Source: Fibrobacter sp. UWR3 (GTDB taxonomy: Bacteria; Fibrobacterota; Fibrobacteria; Fibrobacterales; Fibrobacteraceae). From it: DNA of 64,000 nt. The stretch's first letter is position 1. The number at the start of each line of letters is the position of its first letter. The notes beneath the pieces were generated by a model. The model worked only from the letters and a program-made list of their open reading frames with translations, was not told where the DNA came from and searched no databases. Where the stretch lies: assembly GCF_900143055.1 (NCBI RefSeq), contig NZ_FRCW01000015.1:1-64000 (forward strand), given 5' to 3'. This document shows, one piece after another, positions 39,967 through 47,977 of the stretch. The position numbers and the translations under genes were made by a program.

Positions 39967-41100
39967 TTATTTCCACTTGAAGCGTCCGAACAGGCCGAAG
40001 AGTACGGCCAGCACGGTGAAGGGGGCGTGGATGAATTCCACAGGGATGCACCACTTTAGCAGGTGCTCCTGCCGGAATATCCTAAGCCCGCGGAGTATTA
40101 AAACCAGGTCGCCGACGCACTTTGCCACGAATGTGGCCGCGAAGGCTATGAAAATTTCGAAACTGAAGGGCGAGAGTGCCGCCGCGACGCACTGCATCAC
40201 GAGGAACAGGAACACCATGCTGAGCACGAACACGATTTTTGGCGTGTAGTAGATGGTCTTCGAAGCCCAGCGCTTGCGCTGTTCCCAGAGTTCCTTGAGG
40301 GTTTCCTTGCCGTTCGTCGTCACGAAGGTCGATTCGGCGATGCAGTAGCGCATGGCCCAGGGGCGGTCGGCGGCGAGTTTCTGCATCAGCAGGTCGTCAT
40401 CGCCGCTCTGGATCTTGAGCACGCTTTCGAACCCGTGCACGCTCTTGAAGAAACTCTTGCGGTAGGCGAGGTTGTTGCCGGTGCTCGTGAGCGGCAGGTG
40501 CATGGCGAGGCCTGCGGTACCCGCGACGCGGTAGATGAGGGTCTCTACGGCCTGCATGCAGATAAGCACGCTCGACTTGCCGGGAACGGTCGGAATGTAC
40601 GAATGCCCCGCCACGAGCTCGATGCCCGGTTCAAATTCTGCCACGATTCCGGCGACCCAGGTGGGCTTCACGATGCAGTCGGCGTCGGTAAGGCAGAGAA
40701 TCTCGCCCTCGCAGGCGTCGATAAGCTGGCTGAGGGCGTGCTTCTTGGGGCTTACCCCTTCGGGAATCTCCCGGATGGTCAAAATGTGCAGCCGCGGGTT
40801 CTTGGCGGCGTATTCCTCGAGGATTTTCGGCGTATCGTCGTCGCTCCGGTCGTCGGCGACCCACACGTCCCACTTGCCGGCGTAGTCCTGGGCGAGAACG
40901 GAATCGAGCGTCGCCCGGATACCCGCCGACTCGTTGCGGGCGGAAATCAGCACGCTCACGCGCGGTTTTGGTTCCACGTCGGACTGCCCGAGGCGCACCG
41001 TGCCCAGCGCGCGGTAAAAACGCGCCTCCAGGGCTATGTAGAATAGCCCGAAAATGGCAATGAGGCCGATTACCAGGTATGTGAGCACAGTAAAGATCAT
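39967..41100 (-). CDS. membrane-anchored family 2 glycosyltransferase
   Basis: A 377-residue inverting glycosyltransferase. An N-terminal membrane segment (residues 1-25) is followed by a GT-A domain with SVLISARNES, the acidic VADDRSDDDTP, the DxD-type LTDADCIV, SGDDDLL and QRKRW, as in processive or polysaccharide GT2 enzymes. Two or three C-terminal membrane helices follow (about 285-370). It builds a surface glycan or glycolipid; the donor is unknown. A TAAATT box (41112-41117) lies 11 nt before the ATG, giving an almost leaderless mRNA. topB follows 2 nt after the stop. Confidence 0.88.
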   Translation of the reverse strand: MIFTVLTYLVIGLIAIFGLFYIALEARFYRALGTVRLGQSDVEPKPRVSVLISARNESAGIRATLDSVLAQDYAGKWDVWVADDRSDDDTPKILEEYAAKNPRLHILTIREIPEGVSPKKHALSQLIDACEGEILCLTDADCIVKPTWVAGIVAEFEPGIELVAGHSYIPTVPGKSSVLICMQAVETLIYRVAGTAGLAMHLPLTSTGNNLAYRKSFFKSVHGFESVLKIQSGDDDLLMQKLAADRPWAMRYCIAESTFVTTNGKETLKELWEQRKRWASKTIYYTPKIVFVLSMVFLFLVMQCVAAALSPFSFEIFIAFAATFVAKCVGDLVLILRGLRIFRQEHLLKWCIPVEFIHAPFTVLAVLFGLFGRFKWK

Positions 41101-41111
41101 TTTTCGGGCAA

Positions 41112-41117
41112 AATTTA
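41112..41117 (-). promoter_or_regulatory. -10-like box TAAATT for the glycosyltransferase-topB pair
   Basis: TAAATTTT on the minus strand. The hexamer ends 11 nt before the ATG at 41100, and no ribosome binding site is visible. Confidence 0.4.
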
Positions 41118-41256
41118 GTTCATCGAATCTGAATCTTGGACTGCGGGTGCCGGAACGGGGCGGTGATTTTTCGATACATATATATATGTTAATGTATCGG
41201 ATGGAAGCGAAATTTCGCGAATTCGGTGAAAAAACGCGTTTTTTTGGGGGTGGACG

Positions 41257-41967
41257 CTATTCTTTCACGAGTTCGGGGTGCTTGTCGGCGATGCGTCGGG
41301 CGAGGTACACGAACGGTGTATCCATCAGGGAGGTCACGATGAAGATACCGTACCCGAAGACGAGGATTTCGCCGATGGTGTTCCACGGGAATACGCCCGC
41401 GAAGGCAAGCAGGTTGAACACCACCACGTTGATAAGCTGGCTTACGAGGGTGGAACCGTTGTTGCGGAGCCACAGGAACCCGTGCTTGTCACCGAACTTC
41501 TTTTCGGTCCATTTCCACCAGGCGTGGTAGGCCCACACGTCGAACATCTCGCAGACGGCATAGGCGAACAGGCTTGCGAGCATCACGCGCGGGGTATTCG
41601 CGAACACGGTGCGGATGGGTTCGGCCATCGTGTCGCCCTCGGCGGGAATGTACAGGAACCAGCTCTGTGAAATCAAAATGAATGTGATGTTCGCGAGGAT
41701 GCCGATTTTCACGCAGCGGCTGGCCTCTTTTTTGCCGAAGATCTCGCTCATGATGTCGGTCGCGAGGAAGGTCGAGGCGAAAATGACGTTACCGAGCGTG
41801 GTGTCGAGCCCGAAGGCGTGCACCAGGATAAGCACCTCGATGTTTGCCGCGATGGTGCAGATGACGGTCCAGGCGAAGATGCCCTGCTTACCGAAGAAGC
41901 GGAAAAAGCCGACGAGGCCGCCGAAGAACGCGAAGATGGAGGCGACGAGAATGATTTCGTTCTGCAT
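41257..41967 (-). CDS. yhhQ: queuosine precursor transporter (VUT/YhhQ family)
   Basis: A 236-residue membrane protein with about six transmembrane helices. Family motifs include FASTFLATDIMSEIFGKKEA (residues about 64-83), WFLYIPA and the C-terminal NNGSTLVSQLINVVVF. YhhQ-type proteins import queuosine precursors such as preQ0 and preQ1. It is downstream of queF with a 2-nt gap, and AGGAGG lies inside the queF end. This context supports the assignment. Apart from a T-rich patch, the 156 bp between its stop and the next gene hold nothing recognisable. Confidence 0.92.
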   Translation of the reverse strand: MQNEIILVASIFAFFGGLVGFFRFFGKQGIFAWTVICTIAANIEVLILVHAFGLDTTLGNVIFASTFLATDIMSEIFGKKEASRCVKIGILANITFILISQSWFLYIPAEGDTMAEPIRTVFANTPRVMLASLFAYAVCEMFDVWAYHAWWKWTEKKFGDKHGFLWLRNNGSTLVSQLINVVVFNLLAFAGVFPWNTIGEILVFGYGIFIVTSLMDTPFVYLARRIADKHPELVKE

Positions 41968-41969
41968 GC

Positions 41970-42446
41970 TTATTTCCTCCTGTCGATGGCAGTGAACAGG
42001 CGGGTCTTGGCGAGCGATTCGAATTCGGTGCCGGGCTTGCCGTAGTTCGCGAACGGGTAGAGCGAGATGCCCCCGCGCGGCATGAAGATGCCTTCGACTT
42101 CAAGGTACTTGGGGTCGAGCAACTTCACTAGGTCCTTCATGATGATGTTCACGCAGTCCTCGTGGAAATCGCCGTGATTGCGGAACGAGAACAGATACAG
42201 CTTGAGGGACTTGGATTCCACCAGGAACTGGTCCGGGATGTAGTTTATCTTGATCTCGGCAAAGTCGGGCTGGCCCGTCTTGGGACACAGGCTCGTGAAT
42301 TCCGGGCAGTTGAAGGTGACCATGTAGTCGTTTCCCGGGTGCTTGTTCGGGAACTTCTCGAGCACTTCGGGGCTGTATGTGGTCTTGTACTGTGTCTTGT
42401 TGTTGCCGAGCAGCGTGACGCCCTCGAGTTCTGCTTCAGAACGCAT
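41970..42446 (-). CDS. queF: NADPH-dependent 7-cyano-7-deazaguanine reductase
   Basis: QueF (158 aa, short type I) reduces the nitrile preQ0 to the amine preQ1 in queuosine synthesis. It has the catalytic Cys in [14 protein letters not shown] (about residue 54), the QueF motif region [20 protein letters not shown] (about 77-96) with the catalytic-type Glu and His, and the C-terminal [15 protein letters not shown] lies 6 nt before the ATG. Together with yhhQ downstream and gluQ elsewhere in the window, this indicates an active queuosine pathway. The 5' leader resembles the 3' half of a preQ1 riboswitch. Confidence 0.95.
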   Translation of the reverse strand: MRSEAELEGVTLLGNNKTQYKTTYSPEVLEKFPNKHPGNDYMVTFNCPEFTSLCPKTGQPDFAEIKINYIPDQFLVESKSLKLYLFSFRNHGDFHEDCVNIIMKDLVKLLDPKYLEVEGIFMPRGGISLYPFANYGKPGTEFESLAKTRLFTAIDRRK

Positions 42447-42452
42447 GCAAAT

Positions 42453-42512
42453 CTCCTAGTTTTGGTTTATAGGCTGGCGAGGCATCTTGTATACTGATGT
42501 TGCCGCCTAAAG
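42453..42512 (-). promoter_or_regulatory. preQ1 riboswitch candidate in the queF leader
   Basis: On the minus strand, TAGGC (42508-42504) can pair with GCCTA (42474-42470). The second arm runs straight into an A-rich strand, ACTA and the GGAG ribosome site (CCTATAAACCAAAACTAGGAG, split at the GG). This matches the 3' part of class I preQ1 aptamers, which end CUAUAAAAAACUAAGGAG. The loop (about 29 nt) is longer than in classical members and holds its own small stems (GGCG/CGCC, CATC/GATG). Candidate only. Confidence 0.4.
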
Positions 42513-42553
42513 TCAGGATGGAATTTCGAACTGACTGGCCCAAAGATAGAAAA

Positions 42554-43414
42554 TTAAAGCGTGCCGATGCCTGCCCTCCAGGCATCCACTGCCGCACTCG
42601 ACGTGTCGAGCGCCCAGTCCGCCTCGAAGCTCTTGCTCTGGTTGAACCACATGACGGCGGAAATCCTCGGGAATTCCACGGGCAGCACCCTGAACATGTC
42701 GGTTATCCATTCAGCCTTGTTCCCGCCCGATTCCGTGCACGACGTCTCGGCGATAAACATCGGCTTGTCGATGCCCGCGAGCGCGTTGTACGACTTCCGG
42801 AATACCTCCGAGAAGCTCTTCCAGCGGGACCAGCATTTCTTGTCGCCCCAGTTGTAGCCGTCGATGGAGATGTAGTCCACGAAATTGTCGCCGGGGTAGG
42901 TTCCCGTGAAGGTCGTGTTTTCTCCCACGTTCGAGGAATTTGTCGTCCACACCCACTTGACGTTCTTGACGGATTCCTCGCGGAATATCCTTACGATGTG
43001 CCGGAAGGCTTCGGCGACGTCCGCGTCGGTGTTGCCTGCGCCGAGCTTGCCCACGCCCCAGTCGTACCAGTCCCCGTTCGCCTCGTGCAGCGGGCGGAGC
43101 CAGATTTCGTAGCCGTAGTTCTTTACGCCCTTTGCGAAATGGCGTATGTAGGGGTCGGCTTCCCCGTAGATGATTTTGCGTGCACTGTAGCCGTTCGGCA
43201 TCCACGTGATAACGAGCGTTGAACCGTTCTTGCGTGCCGTTTCGGCGAATGGCTCTACCCAGTCCCATGTGTTTATATCGAACAGTGCGAACAGGCTCAA
43301 GAGTTCTGCACGACCTCCCTGGAGAGCCTGAAATGCCTGGATGTTGCCTGCCGTGGGTTGCGGATACTGTCCGTTTCCGCCAACCCATGCCCCTATCTGG
43401 ATTGTTTTTTGCAT
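42554..43414 (-). CDS. GH26-like beta-mannanase/glycanase
   Basis: A 286-residue (beta/alpha)8 glycoside hydrolase of clan A type. The acid/base Glu is in WLRPLHEANGDWYDW (about residue 110) and the nucleophile-type Glu is in PMFIAETSCTE (about 222), the order and spacing of GH26 (beta-mannanase; some act on mixed-linkage glucan). There is no signal peptide. A catalytic domain alone without a secretion signal is odd for a polymer-degrading enzyme, so it may act on imported oligosaccharides. GGAGG lies 5 nt before the ATG. It is divergent from a regulator with a sugar-binding-like domain. Confidence 0.83.
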   Translation of the reverse strand: MQKTIQIGAWVGGNGQYPQPTAGNIQAFQALQGGRAELLSLFALFDINTWDWVEPFAETARKNGSTLVITWMPNGYSARKIIYGEADPYIRHFAKGVKNYGYEIWLRPLHEANGDWYDWGVGKLGAGNTDADVAEAFRHIVRIFREESVKNVKWVWTTNSSNVGENTTFTGTYPGDNFVDYISIDGYNWGDKKCWSRWKSFSEVFRKSYNALAGIDKPMFIAETSCTESGGNKAEWITDMFRVLPVEFPRISAVMWFNQSKSFEADWALDTSSAAVDAWRAGIGTL

Positions 43415-43507
43415 GTAACCTCCGGTGTTAGGGTAAAGATATTTTTTCGTTTGCTGTTGGCGAAGGACGCGTTTTTTTATTATTTTCCAAAGTGTATCTA
43501 GTGTTTT

Positions 43508-43517
43508 ACACCGGTGT
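43508..43517. promoter_or_regulatory. operator candidate between GH26 and the regulator
   Basis: ACACCGGTGT is a perfect 10-bp palindrome (extended TACACCGGTGTG) in the divergent promoter region. A CCGGTGT half-site lies at about 43427-43433, next to the GH26 ribosome binding site. Confidence 0.4.
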
Positions 43518-43533
43518 GATGCGACGCACTTTT

Positions 43534-43558
43534 GTCATCCCCGCGAAGGCGGGGATCT
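43534..43558. repeat. intergenic palindromic repeat
   Basis: GTCATCCCCGCGAAGGCGGGGATCT has the arms ATCCCCGC / GCGGGGAT. It is the GC-rich counterpart of the unit expanded in mnmE. Confidence 0.75.
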
Positions 43559-43589
43559 CCGTACACGTTTCGAGTCCCGGGAGGTTGAA

Positions 43590-44906
43590 ATGACAGTAGA
43601 AGAAATCTGCAAGTGGCTGGAGTCCTCGAACTTCAGGGATGGCGATAGGCTCCCATCGGTGCGCAGCGTGTCGGAACAGCTTTCGACGTCTACCTGCACG
43701 GTGTTCCGTGCCTACCGCAAGCTCATCGACAAGAAGAAGGTTTATGGCGAGCAGGGCAACGGCTATTTCTGGGGTGCCGTCAAGGTCGCCTTGCCGGAAC
43801 CTCCCGTGCGAGAACAGGTGGTTGAACGGCTGGAACGATTGCTCCAGGAAGACTGGAAATCCGGCAGGCTTTCGGCGGACGCCCCTCTCCCGACCATCAA
43901 GGAACTTTGTATGCAGTACGAAACTTCGGTCGGTTCCATGAGACGCACTCTCGAAAAATTGCAGGCGGCGGGTATCCTTTCGCGCCGCGGTCGCGGGCGG
44001 TTCTTTTTCCGTACGGCGCATGCCCCGAAGGCGAAGGAGATATTGCTGGTAATGCGCGCCAACCCGACGGGGGATTTCTACTGCCTGGGGGAGCGTGAAC
44101 TGGAATTTATGCAGAAGGTGTACGCCGAGGCCGAGAAGCGAAAGTTACGTGTGCACGTTCTTGGGTACCATGAGGATTCGGGCCGGTTCCTCGACAGTGC
44201 GGGCAAGGCCGTTGCGCCGGAAACGTTCCGCGATGCCTTCGGGGCGATACTTTCCACGATGCTCGTCTTTAAACCGGGCCGCCTCTTTATGCATTTTGCA
44301 AGGACTCGGTTCCCCATATCGGTCTGGTGGGAACACCCGCTTTCTGAAATCCCGCGCGCCCTCAAGAAAGAACCGCGGTACGCCTTCTTCAACCTTGCCT
44401 TCGGTGAGTTCCCGGGAAGGGCGGTGGGGCGATTCTTGCGTGAACGCGGCTGCTCGAACGTTGCCTACATCTCTCCCTATCATTTGAGTTCCTGGTCCAT
44501 CGACCGCCTGAACGGGCTCAAGAAATCGGGCCTGAATGTTTTCGAGGCGGTGGATGCCGAACATGCGAGCCCTTACGATTTCAGGGACAAGACGCAGGAG
44601 GAATTTGAGCAGATCCTGGCGCGCCTCATAGCGGATATCCCGCACGATGTTGATGCCTGGGTGCTCGTGAACGATGAAGTCGGGAATGCTCTCCACCGCA
44701 TGTTCATGCGCGGGGAACTTGCACGCCCGCCCTATGTGGTCTCGTTCGACAATACGGTGGACAGCTACCGCATCCGTCTGGATTCCTTCAGGTTCAACCT
44801 CGATACGCTTGCCGAGCAGTCGGTGTTCCACATCGTGTCGCCCGGGGTGACGCTCTACAAGAAGGACGACTTCCGCGAACTCTCGGGCAACGTCGTGGAG
44901 AAATAA
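43590..44906 (+). CDS. double-GntR winged-helix / LacI-like regulator
   Basis: A 438-residue transcription factor with an unusual layout. The first winged helix (residues 1-65: GDRLPSVRSVSEQLSTSTCT, then VFRAYRKL) and the second (about 75-150: LPTIKELCMQYETSVGSMRR, then RGRGRFFF) are both GntR-type. About 285 residues follow, resembling a LacI/periplasmic-binding-type effector domain (ISVWWEHP, CSNVAYISPYH, WSIDRLNGLKKSG, VDAWVLVNDEVGNALH). Two DNA-binding domains in one chain could bind a full operator as a monomer. GGGAGG precedes the ATG. It is divergent from the GH26 gene, its likely target, and the ligand is probably a sugar. Confidence 0.8.
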   Translation: MTVEEICKWLESSNFRDGDRLPSVRSVSEQLSTSTCTVFRAYRKLIDKKKVYGEQGNGYFWGAVKVALPEPPVREQVVERLERLLQEDWKSGRLSADAPLPTIKELCMQYETSVGSMRRTLEKLQAAGILSRRGRGRFFFRTAHAPKAKEILLVMRANPTGDFYCLGERELEFMQKVYAEAEKRKLRVHVLGYHEDSGRFLDSAGKAVAPETFRDAFGAILSTMLVFKPGRLFMHFARTRFPISVWWEHPLSEIPRALKKEPRYAFFNLAFGEFPGRAVGRFLRERGCSNVAYISPYHLSSWSIDRLNGLKKSGLNVFEAVDAEHASPYDFRDKTQEEFEQILARLIADIPHDVDAWVLVNDEVGNALHRMFMRGELARPPYVVSFDNTVDSYRIRLDSFRFNLDTLAEQSVFHIVSPGVTLYKKDDFRELSGNVVEK

Positions 44907-44908
44907 TT

Positions 44909-44914
44909 TATATT
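44909..44914 (+). promoter_or_regulatory. leaderless promoter box TATATT for the lipoprotein gene
   Basis: TATATT, located just after the regulator stop codon, ends 7 nt before the ATG at 44922. Confidence 0.45.
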
Positions 44915-44921
44915 GAAGTCT

Positions 44922-45290
44922 ATGAATTTGTTCGTTCGCTGTGGTTTTATGGCTATGCTGCTTTGCGCCGCAATGCTTTGCGGGTGTTCCAAGGTGTACA
45001 TGCCCCCGGTGCAAGTAGAAGGAGTACACCCGGATTACGGCGAGCGCCTGCGCGTGCTGACCAAGCAGTATGTAATCATCGATGACAACGTGACGCTGGT
45101 CGAGGACGAACAGCAGAGCAACCGGAAACTGCAACTGCAGCTGGTCCGCGATACGGCGGGCGTCGTTGTCGTGTTCGAGATGCGCAAGTCGAAGGACAAT
45201 TCCCTTATATGGGTTTACCGCCACATTGCGTACGACCCGAACGAATTCATCCCCATAGTGAGTCGCGTCTCGAAGGAGAAAATCCGATGA
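44922..45290 (+). CDS. small predicted lipoprotein
   Basis: A 122-residue protein with signal peptide and lipobox MLCGC (Cys about residue 22). The mature part (RVLTKQYVIIDDNVTLVED, then KLQLQLVRDTAGVVVVFEMR) looks like a small beta-sandwich. It resembles YcfL/DUF1425-type lipoproteins in size and strand pattern, with low certainty. A TTG at 44913 would give a three-residue longer start but lies inside the promoter-like box. The last codons overlap the next lipoprotein start (ATGA), so the two are co-expressed. Confidence 0.7.
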   Translation: MNLFVRCGFMAMLLCAAMLCGCSKVYMPPVQVEGVHPDYGERLRVLTKQYVIIDDNVTLVEDEQQSNRKLQLQLVRDTAGVVVVFEMRKSKDNSLIWVYRHIAYDPNEFIPIVSRVSKEKIR

Positions 45291-45754
45291 AGAAGATTCT
45301 CCTTGTGGCGGCGTGTGGCGTTGTGCCCGCGATGCTTGCCGGCTGTGCGACCGTGAAGGTCGAGGTGGACGATGCCCGCGAGGGGTATGCCATATACTGT
45401 AACGGCAAGAAGGTTTGCGACGACTCTAGGAACTGCAATGTCCCGGTTGCCGGAGGCGACGAGATGTACTTCGAGGCCGAAAAGAACGGCGTCGTGTATG
45501 GGGAGGCGGTAATACACCGTGGCGATGGCGGGTATAGCACGCAGACCATTTTGCGCAAGGGGACGACCGAGGGCGCGACCAAGGTCGCGGTCAAGGCGTT
45601 GGGGACGCCGATGGGCATTGCTGCCGGAGCGTTGCTGCCTCTGGAATACATCACCACGACTACGGAATACTTCCCGACTGAGGTCATGATACCCGTGATG
45701 CCGCCCGAAACCGGCGAAAAGTACCCCTGGGACCAGCCCGACCCGAGCAAATAG
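45287..45754 (+). CDS. predicted lipoprotein
   Basis: A 155-residue protein with signal peptide MKKILLVAACGVVPAMLAGC (lipobox LAGC, Cys20). The mature N-terminus KVEVDDAREGYAIYCNGKKV resembles PEGA-like or surface lipoprotein domains with small Cys pairs (C...C at YCNGKKVCDDSRNC). A glycine-rich hydrophobic segment (GTPMGIAAGALLPLEY) might insert into membrane. AAGGAG lies 8 nt before the ATG, inside the upstream gene's 3' end. The function is unknown; pairing with the upstream lipoprotein suggests a shared complex. Confidence 0.7.
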   Translation: MKKILLVAACGVVPAMLAGCATVKVEVDDAREGYAIYCNGKKVCDDSRNCNVPVAGGDEMYFEAEKNGVVYGEAVIHRGDGGYSTQTILRKGTTEGATKVAVKALGTPMGIAAGALLPLEYITTTTEYFPTEVMIPVMPPETGEKYPWDQPDPSK

Positions 45755-45845
45755 AACGGCTAAAACTCCGAGCTGGGGCCCCTCCCGCATGTTGTTTAAG
45801 CCCGAATGTAACATTCAGAATATTGAAATCAAGTCTAGTTTTTAT

Positions 45846-45851
45846 TAAATT
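45846..45851 (+). promoter_or_regulatory. -10-like box TAAATT for the DUF177-rpmF operon
   Basis: TAAATTTG preceded by a T-run. The hexamer ends 9 nt before the TTG at 45861. Confidence 0.4.
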
Positions 45852-45860
45852 TGGGCCACT

Positions 45861-46391
45861 TTGAGAATCGATATCGCACAGAAACTTACTGAACCCGAAG
45901 ACCGCCGAGCAGTCTGGTCCCATGCCGACGCTCCCGAAATCTTCGACGAACTGCACCTCAAGGGCGATCTGGTAGCCGAGGTGCTGGTGAGCCCCGAAGG
46001 CCCCGGTAAGTGTCTCGTGACCGGTACGCTCTCCGGAGTGCAAACTCTGACCTGTTCCAGGACGCTGGACTTGTTCGACCGCCCGTTTACGACCGAAATC
46101 GTGGCGGAGGTCGAGAGGCTCCCCATCGCAAAGCAGGAGCTGGACGAGGACGATGCAGATGTCTTCGCCTACAAGATTCCCCAGGGGCAGGACTTCGTAG
46201 ATGTATCCGAGTGCATCCGACAGCTGGTTTTACTGCAAGAACCGGTCGCGCCCGTGAAAAATCCTGACGAAGATTTTATCTTTGTATCAAACAATCCGCC
46301 CGACGAAGGTTCCGACGAGGCCACAAAGCCCATGGACCCGCGCTGGGAGAAACTCAAGGCTCTAAAGAGCAAAATGGAAAATAGGAGTTAA
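45861..46391 (+). CDS. DUF177/YceD family protein
   Basis: A 176-residue protein of the YceD/DUF177 family, which is nearly always encoded directly upstream of rpmF and is linked to 23S rRNA or ribosome maturation. It has [16 protein letters not shown], then [20 protein letters not shown], matching the conserved G.v...C.RCL region in the family. The usual RC pair reads CSR here. The start is TTG 45861, close after the promoter-like box, so the mRNA would be almost leaderless. rpmF follows 2 nt later with AGGAG. Confidence 0.8.
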   Translation: MRIDIAQKLTEPEDRRAVWSHADAPEIFDELHLKGDLVAEVLVSPEGPGKCLVTGTLSGVQTLTCSRTLDLFDRPFTTEIVAEVERLPIAKQELDEDDADVFAYKIPQGQDFVDVSECIRQLVLLQEPVAPVKNPDEDFIFVSNNPPDEGSDEATKPMDPRWEKLKALKSKMENRS

Positions 46392-46393
46392 AA

Positions 46394-46582
46394 ATGGCAG
46401 TACCTAAAAGAAAAACCTCGACCGCCCGTCGTGACAAGCGCCGCACCCATTGGAAGATGGAAGTGCCCGCGATGGCTACCTGCGACCACTGCGGTTCTGC
46501 AAAGCGCCCGCACCGCGTGTGCCCGGTTTGTGGCTACTACAATGGTGTCGAAGTTGTCAACATGAAGGACGCCGAAGCCTAA
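46394..46582 (+). CDS. rpmF: 50S ribosomal protein L32
   Basis: L32 (62 aa) is a small zinc-type ribosomal protein. The start [17 protein letters not shown] is characteristic. Four cysteines in two CxxC pairs (CDHCGS and CPVCGYYNG) form a zinc ribbon, so this is the Cys-plus rather than the zinc-free paralog. It is translated from AGGAG 5 nt upstream and sits between DUF177 and plsX, the classical order. Confidence 0.97.
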   Translation: MAVPKRKTSTARRDKRRTHWKMEVPAMATCDHCGSAKRPHRVCPVCGYYNGVEVVNMKDAEA

Positions 46583-46618
46583 TTTGTTGATGCAGCGTTC
46601 AGTTGCAAGGAGATGTTC

Positions 46619-47602
46619 ATGGTAAAAGTTGCTCTTGATGCTCTGGGTGGCGATTTCGCCCCCGACGTCGTTGTTGAAGGTGCGGTAAACGCAGTCAATA
46701 AGAACGCCAACCTGCACGTGGTCCTGTGCGGACCGGAGGCCGTGGTCAAGGCTAAGCTCGAAAAGCTTGGCTATGCTGGCAAAGGCATTTCCGTGGTCGA
46801 TGCACCGGATCCGGTCGCCATGGACGAACACCCCGTTCAGGTTCTCAAGACCAAGCCGCACTCCGGCCTGGTGACCTGTGTGGCCCTGCAGAAGAAGGGC
46901 ATGGTCGATGCTTCCGTGAGTGCCGGTAACTCCGGCGCCATGATGGCTAGCTGCCTCATGCTTCTGGGCCGTACGACCGACAAGTTCAGCCGTCCGCCTA
47001 TCGGCTGCGTCATCCCGACCGCCGACCGTCCGATCATCTTGGTCGATGCCGGTGCGAACGTCGATGAACGCGCCTCCACGCTGGTGGATTTCGCCATCGC
47101 GGGTTCCGCCTTCGCCGAGACCTACTTCGGTTACGAGAAGCCGAAGGTCGGCCTCCTCAACATGGGCGAAGAAGAACACAAGGGTCCGGCAGTGCTCCAG
47201 GAAGCGCACCAGCTGTTGAAGTCCGCCCCGGTGAACTTCATCGGCAACATCGAAGGCGAAACGCTTATCGAAGGTGTCGCCGACGTGGTGGTTACCTCCG
47301 GCTTTACGGGCAACGTTGTCTTGAAGATGCTTGAAGGCTTCTACGAACTGCACAAGAAGATGTTCGGTGTCATCGATACTCCCAACGGACGCCGTTTCGA
47401 CGAGATGTGGGACTACCGCATGACGGGTGGCGCCCTGCTCCTCGGCCTCAACGGTACGGGCATCATCGCCCACGGCCGCTCCGACGCTCTCGCTATCGAG
47501 AAGGCTGTGGAAGTTGCCGCCAAGTACGCCGAGAAGGGTGTCTCGAAGAACGTCAACGAACGCTTGCTCGCCATCAAGGACGAACCCGCCGAAGCCAAGT
47601 AA
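46619..47602 (+). CDS. plsX: phosphate acyltransferase PlsX
   Basis: PlsX (327 aa) converts acyl-ACP to acyl-phosphate for phospholipid synthesis. Motifs include VALDALGGDFAPD at the start, SAGNSGAMMA (about residue 103), a substrate-loop region in LVDAGANVDER, and the C-terminal GLNGTGIIAHGRSD. AAGGAG lies 6 nt before ATG 46619; an ATG at 46613 is too close to it. A strong terminator follows the stop. In many genomes fabH comes next, but here it is absent. Confidence 0.96.
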   Translation: MVKVALDALGGDFAPDVVVEGAVNAVNKNANLHVVLCGPEAVVKAKLEKLGYAGKGISVVDAPDPVAMDEHPVQVLKTKPHSGLVTCVALQKKGMVDASVSAGNSGAMMASCLMLLGRTTDKFSRPPIGCVIPTADRPIILVDAGANVDERASTLVDFAIAGSAFAETYFGYEKPKVGLLNMGEEEHKGPAVLQEAHQLLKSAPVNFIGNIEGETLIEGVADVVVTSGFTGNVVLKMLEGFYELHKKMFGVIDTPNGRRFDEMWDYRMTGGALLLGLNGTGIIAHGRSDALAIEKAVEVAAKYAEKGVSKNVNERLLAIKDEPAEAK

Positions 47603-47636
47603 TCGGCTTTCGTTAGTTTGTCTGCAAAAGGCTTTT

Positions 47637-47672
47637 AGGGACGGAACCGCAAGGTTCCGTTCCTGTTTTTTT
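47637..47672 (+). terminator. terminator after plsX
   Basis: A 12-bp stem (AGGGACGGAACC with GGTTCCGTTCCT, one G-U pair) with GCAA tetraloop, followed by GTTTTTTT. Strong intrinsic terminator. Confidence 0.92.
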
Positions 47673-47711
47673 GACTAGGGAGGGGCTTAGGGCTAGGGAA
47701 GAGTTCACGCT

Positions 47712-47760
47712 GTCATCCCCGCGACCTGTGGTGAGCGTCGCCGAACCAAGGCGGGGATCT
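47712..47760. repeat. intergenic palindromic repeat
   Basis: A 49-bp copy nearly identical to 14568-14616 (GTCATCCCCGCGACC...GGCGGGGATCT). Confidence 0.8.
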
Positions 47761-47796
47761 CGGCACTATGTCGAAGGCTTAATTATGGATCCTACT

Positions 47797-47821
47797 GTCA
47801 TCCCCGCGCAGGCGGGGATCT
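47797..47821. repeat. short intergenic palindromic repeat
   Basis: GTCATCCCCGCGCAGGCGGGGATCT, a one-base variant of the element at 43534. Confidence 0.75.
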
Positions 47822-47977
47822 CCCTGCCAATCCGTCTCCTTGTTACAAAAACATTCTATTTTCCTTTCATTTGCGGGGATTGCACGGTTTTTGCCCGGCG
47901 GCTCTAGAAATCCCCCCGTTCTTTTTTAAATTTGGGGGAAACAAAAATTGCGGGCTAACCGCAGAGGTATGTATATA

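Larger units (their letters stand above)
47603..47977. other. 375-bp gap between plsX and fabD
   Basis: No gene seen. The gap holds a terminator (47637-47672), two palindromic repeats (47712-47760, 47797-47821) and a TAAATTTG promoter-like box (47927-47934) about 44 nt before fabD. fabH often occupies this position in other bacteria. Confidence 0.7.
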
